Part shown: positions 48,550 through 56,074 of the stretch, piece after piece
Position numbering within the stretch: the first letter of the stretch is position 1
Layout: every line of letters starts with the position of its first letter
Notes under the pieces: model-generated
Told to the model about the DNA's origin: nothing
The model's input: only the letters and a program-made list of their open reading frames with translations
Databases searched by the model: none
Source: JAJNBA01 sp035512775
GTDB taxonomy: Bacteria > Actinomycetota > UBA4738 > HRBIN12
Direction: 5' to 3'
DNA length: 64,000 bases
Assembly: GCA_035512775.1 (NCBI GenBank)
Contig: DATKDI010000057.1
Coordinates: 1-64,000 of the forward strand
Program-made: the position numbers and the translations under genes

Positions 48550-50373
48550 GTGACGGAGAAGAACCACAGCTCGGCAACCGCAGCCCTCCTCGCAGGCTCG
48601 ACGACGCTCCGCGCGGGCCGAGCAGACGTGTTCCGTCAGCGCGATCGCACCAAGCGCAAGCGGCTCCTCCGCGCGATCGTCGTCGTGACCTCCTTGGACG
48701 CCTACCTCTGGTGGCGGTACTCGACCGGCCGGCCACTGCGGCTGCCCACCATCCCGGAGTCGTTCCCGTGGGAGATCTACCTGCCGGCGATGCTCCTCAT
48801 CGTGGCCATCGGGCTCATGGTCGCGATGCCGCTTTTTTCCGGCCGATCTCCGCACATCACCGTGTATCCCGAGCAGGTCGAGGTCGGACTGACCGAGCTG
48901 AAGGGCCTCGACACGCAGGTCGACGAGGTCGTGCGCACCCTGGACGTGTTCCTCGGCTACGGCGTGTTCCGCGACGAGCTCGGAGGCACGCCGCGGCGCG
49001 GGATCCTCTTCGAAGGACCGCCCGGGACCGGCAAGACGTACCTGGCGAAGGCGATGGCCAAGCAGGCGGGCGTCCCGTTCCTATTCATCTCGGCGACCGC
49101 TCTCCAGTCGATGTGGTTCGGGATGACCGCGTACCGCATCCGGTCGTTCTTCAAGGCGCTCCGAAAGGCCGCCCGCAAGGAAGGGGGTGCGATCGGCTTC
49201 ATCGAGGAGATCGATGCGATCGCGCAGTCGCGGGACGGCGTGAACGGCTCGACCCCGGACGGCATGGCGCGCTCTGTGGATCGGTTCATGTCCTCGAACA
49301 CGGGTGGGATGGTCAACGAGCTCCTGATCCAGATGCAGTCGTTCGATCAGCCGCGCGTCCGCACCCGGATCTGGGGCAAGTTCCTCGGGTGGCTGAACGG
49401 CTATCTCCCCGCGAACTGGCAGTTGAAGATGATCGGGCCCGAGTATCACAACATCCTGTTGATCGCGGCCACCAACCGGGCGGACTCGCTCGACACGGCG
49501 CTCATGCGACCCGGTCGCTTCGACCGGCGGCTGTACTTCGACGTCCCGACCCAGAGCGAGCGGGAAGACCTGGTCGATTACTTCCTCGAGCGGAAGAAGC
49601 ATCACGAACAGCTCGACGACCCCTCGGTGCGGACGCGGATCGCACACGAGTGCTTCGCCTACACGCCGGTCATGATCGAGCACCTGTTCGACGAATCGCT
49701 CCTGGTCGCGCTCCGCGAGGGGCGCCGGGAGATGAACTTCGCCGACGTGATGGAGGCGAAGTTCACGGAGGAGATCGGTCTGAAGCAAGCCGTCACCTAC
49801 ACCGTGAACGATCGACGCGCGGTCGCGGTACACGAGGCGGGACACGCGACCGTCGCCCACTTCCTGGGCCAGAACCGCCGGCTCGAGGTGCTTTCCATCA
49901 TCAAGCGGCGTGGATCGCTCGGCCTCCTCGCCCACGGCGACGAGGAGGAGCGCTTCACGCGCAGCCGGACCGAGATCGAATCGGGTATCGCGATCTCTCT
50001 CGGCGGCCTCGCGGCGGAGGAGCTCGTCCTCGGCGAGTCCGGCACGGGGCCGGCGAGCGACCTGATGGTGGCCACGCAGCTGGCCGCGCAGATGGTGGGC
50101 TCGTTCGGGATGGCCGGATCCCTGATCTCCTTCGACGCGGTCTCCCACGGTCCGATCGGCGGCGCGAACCTCGTGGCGAAGGTCCTGGCCGACGAGCGCG
50201 GCAAGCAGAGCGTGGAGGACATCCTCACGGCCCAGAAGGAGCGCGTACTCGAGGTGCTCGCGGAGAACCGTGACGTCCATGCGGCGCTGGCGCAGGCGCT
50301 CGTGGATCGTGACGAGCTGGTGCGCGAGGAGATCCTCGAGGTGATCCACGGAGCGATCGCGGCCCGGAACTGA
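48550..50373 (+). CDS. FtsH-like AAA+ membrane metalloprotease, divergent
   Basis: A 607-residue protein. Two N-terminal hydrophobic segments (about 41-57 and 75-96) precede the AAA domain. Walker A is FEGPPGTGKTYLAKAMA (155-170). Walker B is IGFIEEIDAIA, with Glu where FtsH has Asp. Insertions of about 20 and 30 residues occur between Walker B and sensor 1 (NILLIAATNRADSLD). MRPGRFDRRLYFDVP is the arginine-finger region. The M41 protease has AVHEAGHATVAHFLG (zinc His and catalytic Glu) and a later LGESGTGPASDLMVA Asp. The GTG at 48550 follows GGAGG by four bases; TATAGC at 48493 is a candidate -10. It should degrade membrane or misfolded proteins. Confidence 0.85.
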   Translation: MTEKNHSSATAALLAGSTTLRAGRADVFRQRDRTKRKRLLRAIVVVTSLDAYLWWRYSTGRPLRLPTIPESFPWEIYLPAMLLIVAIGLMVAMPLFSGRSPHITVYPEQVEVGLTELKGLDTQVDEVVRTLDVFLGYGVFRDELGGTPRRGILFEGPPGTGKTYLAKAMAKQAGVPFLFISATALQSMWFGMTAYRIRSFFKALRKAARKEGGAIGFIEEIDAIAQSRDGVNGSTPDGMARSVDRFMSSNTGGMVNELLIQMQSFDQPRVRTRIWGKFLGWLNGYLPANWQLKMIGPEYHNILLIAATNRADSLDTALMRPGRFDRRLYFDVPTQSEREDLVDYFLERKKHHEQLDDPSVRTRIAHECFAYTPVMIEHLFDESLLVALREGRREMNFADVMEAKFTEEIGLKQAVTYTVNDRRAVAVHEAGHATVAHFLGQNRRLEVLSIIKRRGSLGLLAHGDEEERFTRSRTEIESGIAISLGGLAAEELVLGESGTGPASDLMVATQLAAQMVGSFGMAGSLISFDAVSHGPIGGANLVAKVLADERGKQSVEDILTAQKERVLEVLAENRDVHAALAQALVDRDELVREEILEVIHGAIAARN

Positions 50374-50404
50374 TCCGCCCAACCTCCTCACCGATCGGCG
50401 GCCG

Positions 50405-50410
50405 TAGACT
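50405..50410 (+). promoter_or_regulatory. -10-like box TAGACT of the thiolase gene
   Basis: Six bases before the GTG at 50417. The hexamer is identical to those before the mutase B12-subunit and accD genes. Confidence 0.5.
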
Positions 50411-50416
50411 CGATCC

Positions 50417-51607
50417 GTGCGCACGCCCACCCGATCCGTGATCGTCGCCGGCGCCCGGACCCCCACGGGGAAGTTCGGGGGAGCCTTCGCCGGACTGAAG
50501 GCCGTCGAGCTGGGGGCATACGCGATCCGGGCCGCCGTTGAGCGGGCGGGCATCGAGGGCGAGCAGGTCGACTACGCGATCGTCGGCCACGTGCTGCAGG
50601 CCGGCGCCGGACAGATCACTTCGCTCCAGGCGTCGATCGGCGCCGGCCTCCCGAAGGACGTCCCCGCGATCACGATCAACAAGGTGTGTCTGTCCGGGAT
50701 GGCGGCGATCGCGATGGCGGACCAGATGATCCGGGCCGGTGAGATCGAGGTGGCGGTCGCGGGCGGGATGGAGTCGATGACCAGCGCCCCTTACGTCCTT
50801 CCCAAGGGACGGGAGGGTTCCCGGCTGGGGGACGCCGAGCTGATCGACTCGATGATCCACGATGGCCTGTGGTCTTCGTTCCTGGAACAGCACATGGGCG
50901 AGGGCACCGACCAGGTGAGCGCGGAGCTGGGTCTCAGCCGCGAGGAACAGGACGCGTGGGCGGCACGCTCACATCATCGGGCCGACGTCGCCTGGGGATC
51001 GGGCCGCATGACCGATGAGGTCGTGCCCATGGAGGTGAAGGACCGGAAGGGTGCCGTCGCCCTCGTCGATCGAGATGAGGGGATCCGTCCCGAGACGACG
51101 CCGGAGACGCTGGCTCGGTTGAAGCCCGCGTTCCGAGCGAACGGCACGATCACGGCGGGCAACGCATCGCAGATCTCCGACGGCGCGTGCGCGGTCGTGG
51201 TGATGAGCGCCGAGAGAGCGGAGGAGCTGGGGGCGACGCCGCTCGCCGAGATCGTCGCCTACGGCATGTCCTCCGATCGCTATCCCTCGTTGCACACGGT
51301 TCCGGCGATGGCGCTCGAACGAGCGCTCAAGAGGTGCGGCCTCGCCGCATCGGACCTCGGGCTCGTCGAGATCAACGAGGCGTTCGCCGCCGTTCCGATC
51401 CACTCCGCGCGGATGCTCGGTGTCGAGGAGGACATCGTGAACGTCAACGGGGGAGCGGTCGCGCTCGGACATCCGATCGGGGCCTCCGGCGCGCGGATCG
51501 TGCTCACGCTCGTCATGGAGATGCGTCGGCGGGGCGTCGATCTCGGCGGGGCGGCGATCTGCGGCGGCGGCGGTCAGGGCGACGCCTTGGTCCTTCGGAG
51601 GATCTAG
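50417..51607 (+). CDS. acetyl-CoA C-acetyltransferase (thiolase)
   Basis: A 396-residue biosynthetic-type thiolase. SVIVAGARTPTGKFGGAFAGLKAVELG opens the fold. INKVCLSGMAAIAMADQMI holds the nucleophilic Cys. VNVNGGAVALGHPIGASGARI has the His. ICGGGGQGDALVLRRI holds the second Cys. It condenses two acetyl-CoA to acetoacetyl-CoA (or cleaves longer acyl chains), the entry to the ethylmalonyl-CoA route or to polyhydroxybutyrate. The stop is two bases from the convergent coiled-coil gene. Confidence 0.95.
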   Translation: MRTPTRSVIVAGARTPTGKFGGAFAGLKAVELGAYAIRAAVERAGIEGEQVDYAIVGHVLQAGAGQITSLQASIGAGLPKDVPAITINKVCLSGMAAIAMADQMIRAGEIEVAVAGGMESMTSAPYVLPKGREGSRLGDAELIDSMIHDGLWSSFLEQHMGEGTDQVSAELGLSREEQDAWAARSHHRADVAWGSGRMTDEVVPMEVKDRKGAVALVDRDEGIRPETTPETLARLKPAFRANGTITAGNASQISDGACAVVVMSAERAEELGATPLAEIVAYGMSSDRYPSLHTVPAMALERALKRCGLAASDLGLVEINEAFAAVPIHSARMLGVEEDIVNVNGGAVALGHPIGASGARIVLTLVMEMRRRGVDLGGAAICGGGGQGDALVLRRI

Positions 51608-51609
51608 GG

Positions 51610-54537
51610 CTACTTCGCCTTGCCCTGCGAGAGCTCACGCAACTCGCGTACGAGCGCCTGCTCGGCCTGGATCCAGTGATTGGGTTCGTCCTTGACTTCC
51701 TCGACCGGCTGATCCCCTTCGACCGGCTCCGCAGGGGGAGTGCCGCCCGGTCCACCGGCCGGCAGGAACACCTGGAACGCGGCACCCCCACCGTCGCGTG
51801 GCGCGACCTTCGCCCAACCGCCCTGCACCTCGGCGAGCCGCCGCACCATCGGACTGAGGGAGATCTCCGCGGACGACTCCGCGTCCTCGACGACGATCAA
51901 CGCTCCACCCTTGTCTCGGATGAGACGCACGGTGATGGTCTTGCCTTCGGGCGTGCGATCGCCGGCGCTGCGGAGCAGGGCCTGGATGATCTGCTCGGTC
52001 CTGGTGCGATCGACCGCGATCGAGACGGGCTCGATTTCGACCCGGACGTCCTGCTCCGACTCGATCCCGGACTCCTCCAGCACGCGGCGGATCAGCGATT
52101 CGAGGTCGGTGTTCCGGAGTTCGAGGGAGACCGTGCCGGTGACCAAGGAATCGATGTCGGACAGGTCGCGGATCGTGTTGCCGAGCCGCCGGCCATTGGC
52201 CGTGAGCTGCTGCACGAGCTGCGCCTGCTCCTTCGCTCCTTGCTTGTGCTTGAGCAGCTGGGCGACTCCCATCATCCGAGAGATGGTCTTCTGCGCGTCC
52301 ATCGACATCTCCTTGATGAACGGTGTCGCCGCGCGAAGCCCCTCGATGGGGATCGCGTCGTCCGCCTCATGGTGCTCGTGCTTCGTCGGCTGCAGCTCTC
52401 GCATCTGATCCGCCATCTGGTGCTGGCGTAGCTGCGCCTCGAGCTCCTCGAGCCGCTCCGCATCCATCGTGACTCGACGCTCCATCTCTCGGGCCCGCTC
52501 CTCGGCGGCGATGAGCTTCTCCGTTTGTCCGGCGAGACGCTCTTGCGTCGCCGTGAGCAGCTCGTCCATGTGCGCCCGACCCTCGTCCTCCGCGACCTCG
52601 AGCGCGCGCCTCGCTTCGATCTCCTGGAGACGACGGTTCATCTCGGTGTTCGCCTGCGTCGCGGCCCCCAGCTCCTCGGCGAGGGCGTCGGCACGCTGGG
52701 TGGCACGACGCGCCTCGGCCTGGACACGGGAGTCCGAGCTCTCGAGCTGCTCTCGTCCCGCGCGCTCCTCCGTGAGGGCGGCCTGCGACTCCTGCAGCGC
52801 CGCGCGAAGCTCGGTGATCTCTGCGGCGAGCGCCTCTCTGTCGGCCTTCGCTCGCTGCACCTCCTCGGCGGCGCCGTCGAAGTCTCCCTGACGCTCGGAC
52901 AGACCCTGCTGCAGCAACTCGATCCGATCGTGGGCCGCTTGGAGCTCGGCGCGCGCGCTCTCGAGGTCGACGGCCCGCGCCTCAGATTCCGATCTCGCGG
53001 CCTCCAGGTCGGCACCTGCGGCTGCCACACGCGCGCTTGCCTCGTCCGCGCCCGCGGCGGCGGCGGCCACACGGGCCGCGAACTCCTTCTCGGCTTCCGC
53101 GAGCTCCGTGGCGTGACGCGTCTCGGCCTCGGCCACCTGGGCCTGGAACTCTTCTCGGACCGAACGGACCTGCTCCTCGAGCTCCGCTTCCTGCTCGACG
53201 AGCTCCGCTCGATGCGACGCTCGCATGCTGTCGATCTCGGCCTTCACGGTCCGGAGCTCGTCGGTGAGCTCGGCGGCGCGCTGCTCCTCGGTCCGGAGCG
53301 CTCGCAGCTCGCCTCGCACGTCGTCCAGCTCGGTCCGGGCGCTTCCGAGCTCTCTCTGCATCCCGTCCATCGCGTCTCGCGCATGGAGTGATTCGAGCTG
53401 CGCGGCGTCCAACTCCTCCTGAAGCTCTCGCGACCGCTCCGCCTGTCGCTGCAGGGCAGCTAGCTCCTGGATCGTCATCGAGAGCTGCGTCTGTGCCCCC
53501 TCGAGCTCGGCCCGAAGGCCCATCGCCTCTGCTTCGACCTGCTTGATCTCTGCCTGGCCCTGGCCCGCGATCGCGTCGCGCCTGGCCAGCAACTCACCGG
53601 CGATCCGATCACGCTCGGCGGTCACGCTGTGGAGTCGCTGCTCGAGCGACCTCGCGGCCTGTTCGGCTTTGACCGCACGTTCCTCGAACTCTCGGCCCTG
53701 CCCGACAGGCTGCTCGCGGATCGTCCGCTGCGTGGATTGCAACTCCTCGAGGGTGGCACGGTATTGGTCCTGCAGGAGATTGAGGCGCTGCTCCGCCTCC
53801 TGCGCACGGGTCTCGGCGCGCCGGCGAGCTTCCGCCTCTTCCTTCATCCCCGGCCGCGGTGCCTCGATCCTTCTCGCCGCGACGGGCTGACGCCCGGGGA
53901 TCACCGGCACACGCATCCGCGAGGACTCCGCGGTTTCGACCGAGCCCCCGCCTCTGAGCATCGGTGCGCCGGCGGCCAGAAGGACGAGGGCGAGCGCGCC
54001 TCCGAGGAAGAACATGTTGGTTCGCCACGGCGCTGCCGCACCGGTGATGTCATCGGCGGGACGCGAGAGCTCGACGGCGGCCGGGCTGCCGACGCCGGAG
54101 GGGAATCGCAGACCGACGAGCACGGAAAGGGTGTCGTCGATCAGCCTCGACTGCGGCTCTCCCCGGAACGCGGTTCGGATGCGGGGACGTTCGCCGTCGA
54201 GACGCTGACCGATGTTGCCGTCCTCGGTAGAGAAGAGGATCTCGCCCGACGAAGAGAACAGGGTCACGGTCTCGAAGTCGCTCGGGTCGAGCACGACATC
54301 GTCGATCGAACGGGCCAGCTCGCGGATCCTCTCGGAAGAGGCAGCGTGCTGGAGATCGTCGGGTCGGAAGACGAGCGTGAGGGAGCTGTCCGCGATGACC
54401 TGGGCCTGGTCGACCGCTCGTTCTTCCGCGGTCGACCGAGCTCGCATGCTCATCCAGAACGAACCCGCCACCCCGATGACGAGCAGTCCGATGAGCGCGA
54501 TATGGATCCTTCGTGCCAGACCGTACCCAGTCAACAT
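51610..54537 (-). CDS. giant coiled-coil membrane protein with degenerate histidine-kinase C-terminus
   Basis: A 975-residue protein. TM1 (12-30) and TM2 (174-194) flank an extracytoplasmic domain of about 140 residues with a VTLFSSSGEILFSTEDGNIG Cache/PAS-like strand pattern. Residues about 230-745 are an almost unbroken coiled coil rich in E, A, R, Q and L. The C-terminal 180 residues resemble a histidine kinase. AATPFIKEMSMDAQKTISRMMGVAQLL is the dimerisation helix, but the phosphoacceptor His is Met or Asp. EQIIQALLRSAGDRTPEGKTITV is the N-box with Ser for Asn. VVEDAESSAEISL replaces the D-x-G-x-G loop. It should therefore be a catalytically dead sensor or scaffold. A candidate sigma-28/WhiG-type promoter precedes it. 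Confidence 0.85.
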   Translation of the reverse strand: MLTGYGLARRIHIALIGLLVIGVAGSFWMSMRARSTAEERAVDQAQVIADSSLTLVFRPDDLQHAASSERIRELARSIDDVVLDPSDFETVTLFSSSGEILFSTEDGNIGQRLDGERPRIRTAFRGEPQSRLIDDTLSVLVGLRFPSGVGSPAAVELSRPADDITGAAAPWRTNMFFLGGALALVLLAAGAPMLRGGGSVETAESSRMRVPVIPGRQPVAARRIEAPRPGMKEEAEARRRAETRAQEAEQRLNLLQDQYRATLEELQSTQRTIREQPVGQGREFEERAVKAEQAARSLEQRLHSVTAERDRIAGELLARRDAIAGQGQAEIKQVEAEAMGLRAELEGAQTQLSMTIQELAALQRQAERSRELQEELDAAQLESLHARDAMDGMQRELGSARTELDDVRGELRALRTEEQRAAELTDELRTVKAEIDSMRASHRAELVEQEAELEEQVRSVREEFQAQVAEAETRHATELAEAEKEFAARVAAAAAGADEASARVAAAGADLEAARSESEARAVDLESARAELQAAHDRIELLQQGLSERQGDFDGAAEEVQRAKADREALAAEITELRAALQESQAALTEERAGREQLESSDSRVQAEARRATQRADALAEELGAATQANTEMNRRLQEIEARRALEVAEDEGRAHMDELLTATQERLAGQTEKLIAAEERAREMERRVTMDAERLEELEAQLRQHQMADQMRELQPTKHEHHEADDAIPIEGLRAATPFIKEMSMDAQKTISRMMGVAQLLKHKQGAKEQAQLVQQLTANGRRLGNTIRDLSDIDSLVTGTVSLELRNTDLESLIRRVLEESGIESEQDVRVEIEPVSIAVDRTRTEQIIQALLRSAGDRTPEGKTITVRLIRDKGGALIVVEDAESSAEISLSPMVRRLAEVQGGWAKVAPRDGGGAAFQVFLPAGGPGGTPPAEPVEGDQPVEEVKDEPNHWIQAEQALVRELRELSQGKAK

Positions 54538-54574
54538 GCGCCTACCAGCCCCCTGTCGGGTCTCCCCGGGCTCC

Positions 54575-54602
54575 TTATCGGCACGGTTCGCGAGCAGGTT
54601 CA
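54575..54602 (-). promoter_or_regulatory. candidate sigma-28/WhiG-type promoter
   Basis: Read on the minus strand, TGAA (54602-54599), 16 bases and then GCCGATAA (54582-54575) match the TAAA-N16-GCCGATAA consensus of WhiG/FliA-type promoters with one mismatch. It lies about 38 bases upstream of the ATG of the coiled-coil gene, leaving a leader near 30 bases. Confidence 0.55.
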
Positions 54603-54645
54603 GTGCCGAGAGGGGGATTCCTGTTGGTCATTCGGTAGGACGAAA

Positions 54646-54663
54646 GGCCTAGGCACCTTGGCC
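54646..54663 (-). terminator. weak candidate terminator after the lipoprotein gene
   Basis: On the minus strand GGCCAAGG and CCTAGGCC pair with one A-A mismatch around a two-base loop, followed by TTT. It lies between the lipoprotein stop and the coiled-coil gene promoter. Confidence 0.35.
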
Positions 54664-54694
54664 CATGGTCCGGCCGACACGCCGGAGCCCGTGC

Positions 54695-55438
54695 TCAGCC
54701 CTCGATCGTCTTCGTCTCCGCGACCCGCCACGCTCTTCCGGTCCACGACAAGGTGGTCTCGCGGATCGCGCTTGGGCAGCAGTGCGCGTCGCCCTCCCGG
54801 TACACGGATCGCATCATCACGAGCCCGGGTGATCCGGGCGGTCCGGGGTCGATCCTTCCGTCGCAGAGCTCGCGTCGATAGGTCTCCTTCACGCGGGCGA
54901 GATCGAGGACGAGCCACGTGCCACAGGCCCCGGAGCCGCCGATCCCCTCGAAGATGAGGGCGTCGTCCGAGTCGTCACCGGTGAGGTCGGTCGTCGACAT
55001 CTGGATCTCCTGGATCCCCTCGTCGGCCTCGTGTCGTTCGACGAACCCCACGCGCCAGTGTGGCGAGGAGGCGTGCCGACGCCACAGTGCGAAGCCGCGG
55101 GGCATGAGGAAGGGATCCGACCCCGGCTCCGCCCATGCGACCAACACGACCACCCCGTTGGCCGTGAAGCCGAACCACTGACCGGTCACGTCCGCACCTT
55201 CGGGAACGAGCGCATCGAGCGGAAGCTCGGCGGGCTCGAGATCGTCGGTGAACGCCGTGGGCATCTCTCCGTCAGCGGGCTCGGGGCTCGGCGAGGGCTC
55301 AGACGACACGGATGGTTCGGGAGCCGTCGACGGGCTCGGGGTCGGCGACGCCGAGGTGGGAGTCGGCGTGGACGGTGCCTGGGTGCCGCACGCGCCGATC
55401 GCGAGTACGACGGCAAGGGCTCGCATCGTTCTCCGCAT
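54695..55438 (-). CDS. secreted lipoprotein, unknown
   Basis: A 247-residue protein. The basic N-terminus MRRTMRALAVVLAIGAC has a lipobox ending IGAC, so Cys17 should be lipidated. A Thr/Pro/Ser linker (residues about 19-56) follows. The folded part (about 60-247) has TGQWFGFTANGVVVLVAWAEP and DSDDALIFEGIGGSGACGTWLVLDLARV, with six Cys. This resembles LppP/LprE-type envelope lipoproteins, but only weakly. The start at 55438 is supported by a TACCAT box seven bases upstream. Function unknown. Confidence 0.72.
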   Translation of the reverse strand: MRRTMRALAVVLAIGACGTQAPSTPTPTSASPTPSPSTAPEPSVSSEPSPSPEPADGEMPTAFTDDLEPAELPLDALVPEGADVTGQWFGFTANGVVVLVAWAEPGSDPFLMPRGFALWRRHASSPHWRVGFVERHEADEGIQEIQMSTTDLTGDDSDDALIFEGIGGSGACGTWLVLDLARVKETYRRELCDGRIDPGPPGSPGLVMMRSVYREGDAHCCPSAIRETTLSWTGRAWRVAETKTIEG

Positions 55439-55445
55439 GGTTGCG

Positions 55446-55451
55446 ATGGTA
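55446..55451 (-). promoter_or_regulatory. -10-like box TACCAT (minus) of the lipoprotein gene
   Basis: Seven bases before the ATG at 55438. Confidence 0.45.
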
Positions 55452-55483
55452 TCGGTGCTCCGGCCGCGGAAGGTGAGCCCGCG

Positions 55484-55489
55484 TAGGAT
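55484..55489 (+). promoter_or_regulatory. -10-like box TAGGAT of the thioesterase gene
   Basis: Six bases before the GTG at 55496. Divergent with the lipoprotein box. Confidence 0.45.
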
Positions 55490-55495
55490 GCGCGC

Positions 55496-56020
55496 GTGTC
55501 CGAACGCGGCTCGCGCAGCGTCTCCGACTCGAAGGTGACCCTCACCCAGATGATGGAGGTCACGGACGCGAACGTCGCCGGCAACGTCCACGGTGGCGTG
55601 ATCATGCGTCTCGTGGACACGGCGGCAGCCCTCGCCGCCATCAAGCACTCGGGCGGCGTCGCCCTCACTGTCGGGATCGACGAGATGACCTTCCTCGAGC
55701 CTATCCACATCGGAGAGGTGGTCGTCCTGCGAGCCTGCGTGAACGATGTGGGGAGAACCTCGATGGAGTGCGGTGTCCGGGTGGAGGCGGAGGATCCGAT
55801 CACGGGATCCATCCGACACGTGAACAGCGCCTACCTGGTCTTCGTTGCCGTCGACGACGAGGGGAGGGCTCGACCGGTGCCTCCGCTGGTCGTTGAGACC
55901 GACGACGAACGCCGGCGACAGGGGGAGGCGAAGCTCCGACGCGAGCGCCGGATCGCGCACAAGGAAGCCATCGACACGGGCCGTTCGGAGAAGGAGAAGG
56001 GACAGCTCGACGACTCCTGA
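55496..56020 (+). CDS. acyl-CoA thioesterase (hot-dog fold, YciA/BACH type)
   Basis: A 174-residue hot-dog protein. VTDANVAGNVHGGVIMRLVDTAAALAAIKHSGG carries the N-x-x-GNVHGG catalytic segment. VTVGIDEMTFLEPIHIGEVVVLRACVNDVGRTSMECGVRVEAED completes the fold. The C-terminal tail is charged (ERRRQGEAKLRRERRIAHKEA) as in YciA/acot7-like enzymes. It hydrolyses acyl-CoA to free acid. It precedes aconitase by 54 bases on the same strand. Confidence 0.88.
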   Translation: MSERGSRSVSDSKVTLTQMMEVTDANVAGNVHGGVIMRLVDTAAALAAIKHSGGVALTVGIDEMTFLEPIHIGEVVVLRACVNDVGRTSMECGVRVEAEDPITGSIRHVNSAYLVFVAVDDEGRARPVPPLVVETDDERRRQGEAKLRRERRIAHKEAIDTGRSEKEKGQLDDS

Positions 56021-56074
56021 GCTCGAGACTGGAGTCCCCTCGAAGCGTGGGAGGATGGATGGACGAGGAGGACG

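Noticed and set aside
54630..54680. c-di-GMP-I riboswitch suggested by GGACGAAAGGCC and nearby stems
   Set aside because: The conserved core GACGCAAAGCC is not matched, and the orientation (plus) points away from any gene start. The stem is better explained as a weak minus-strand terminator.
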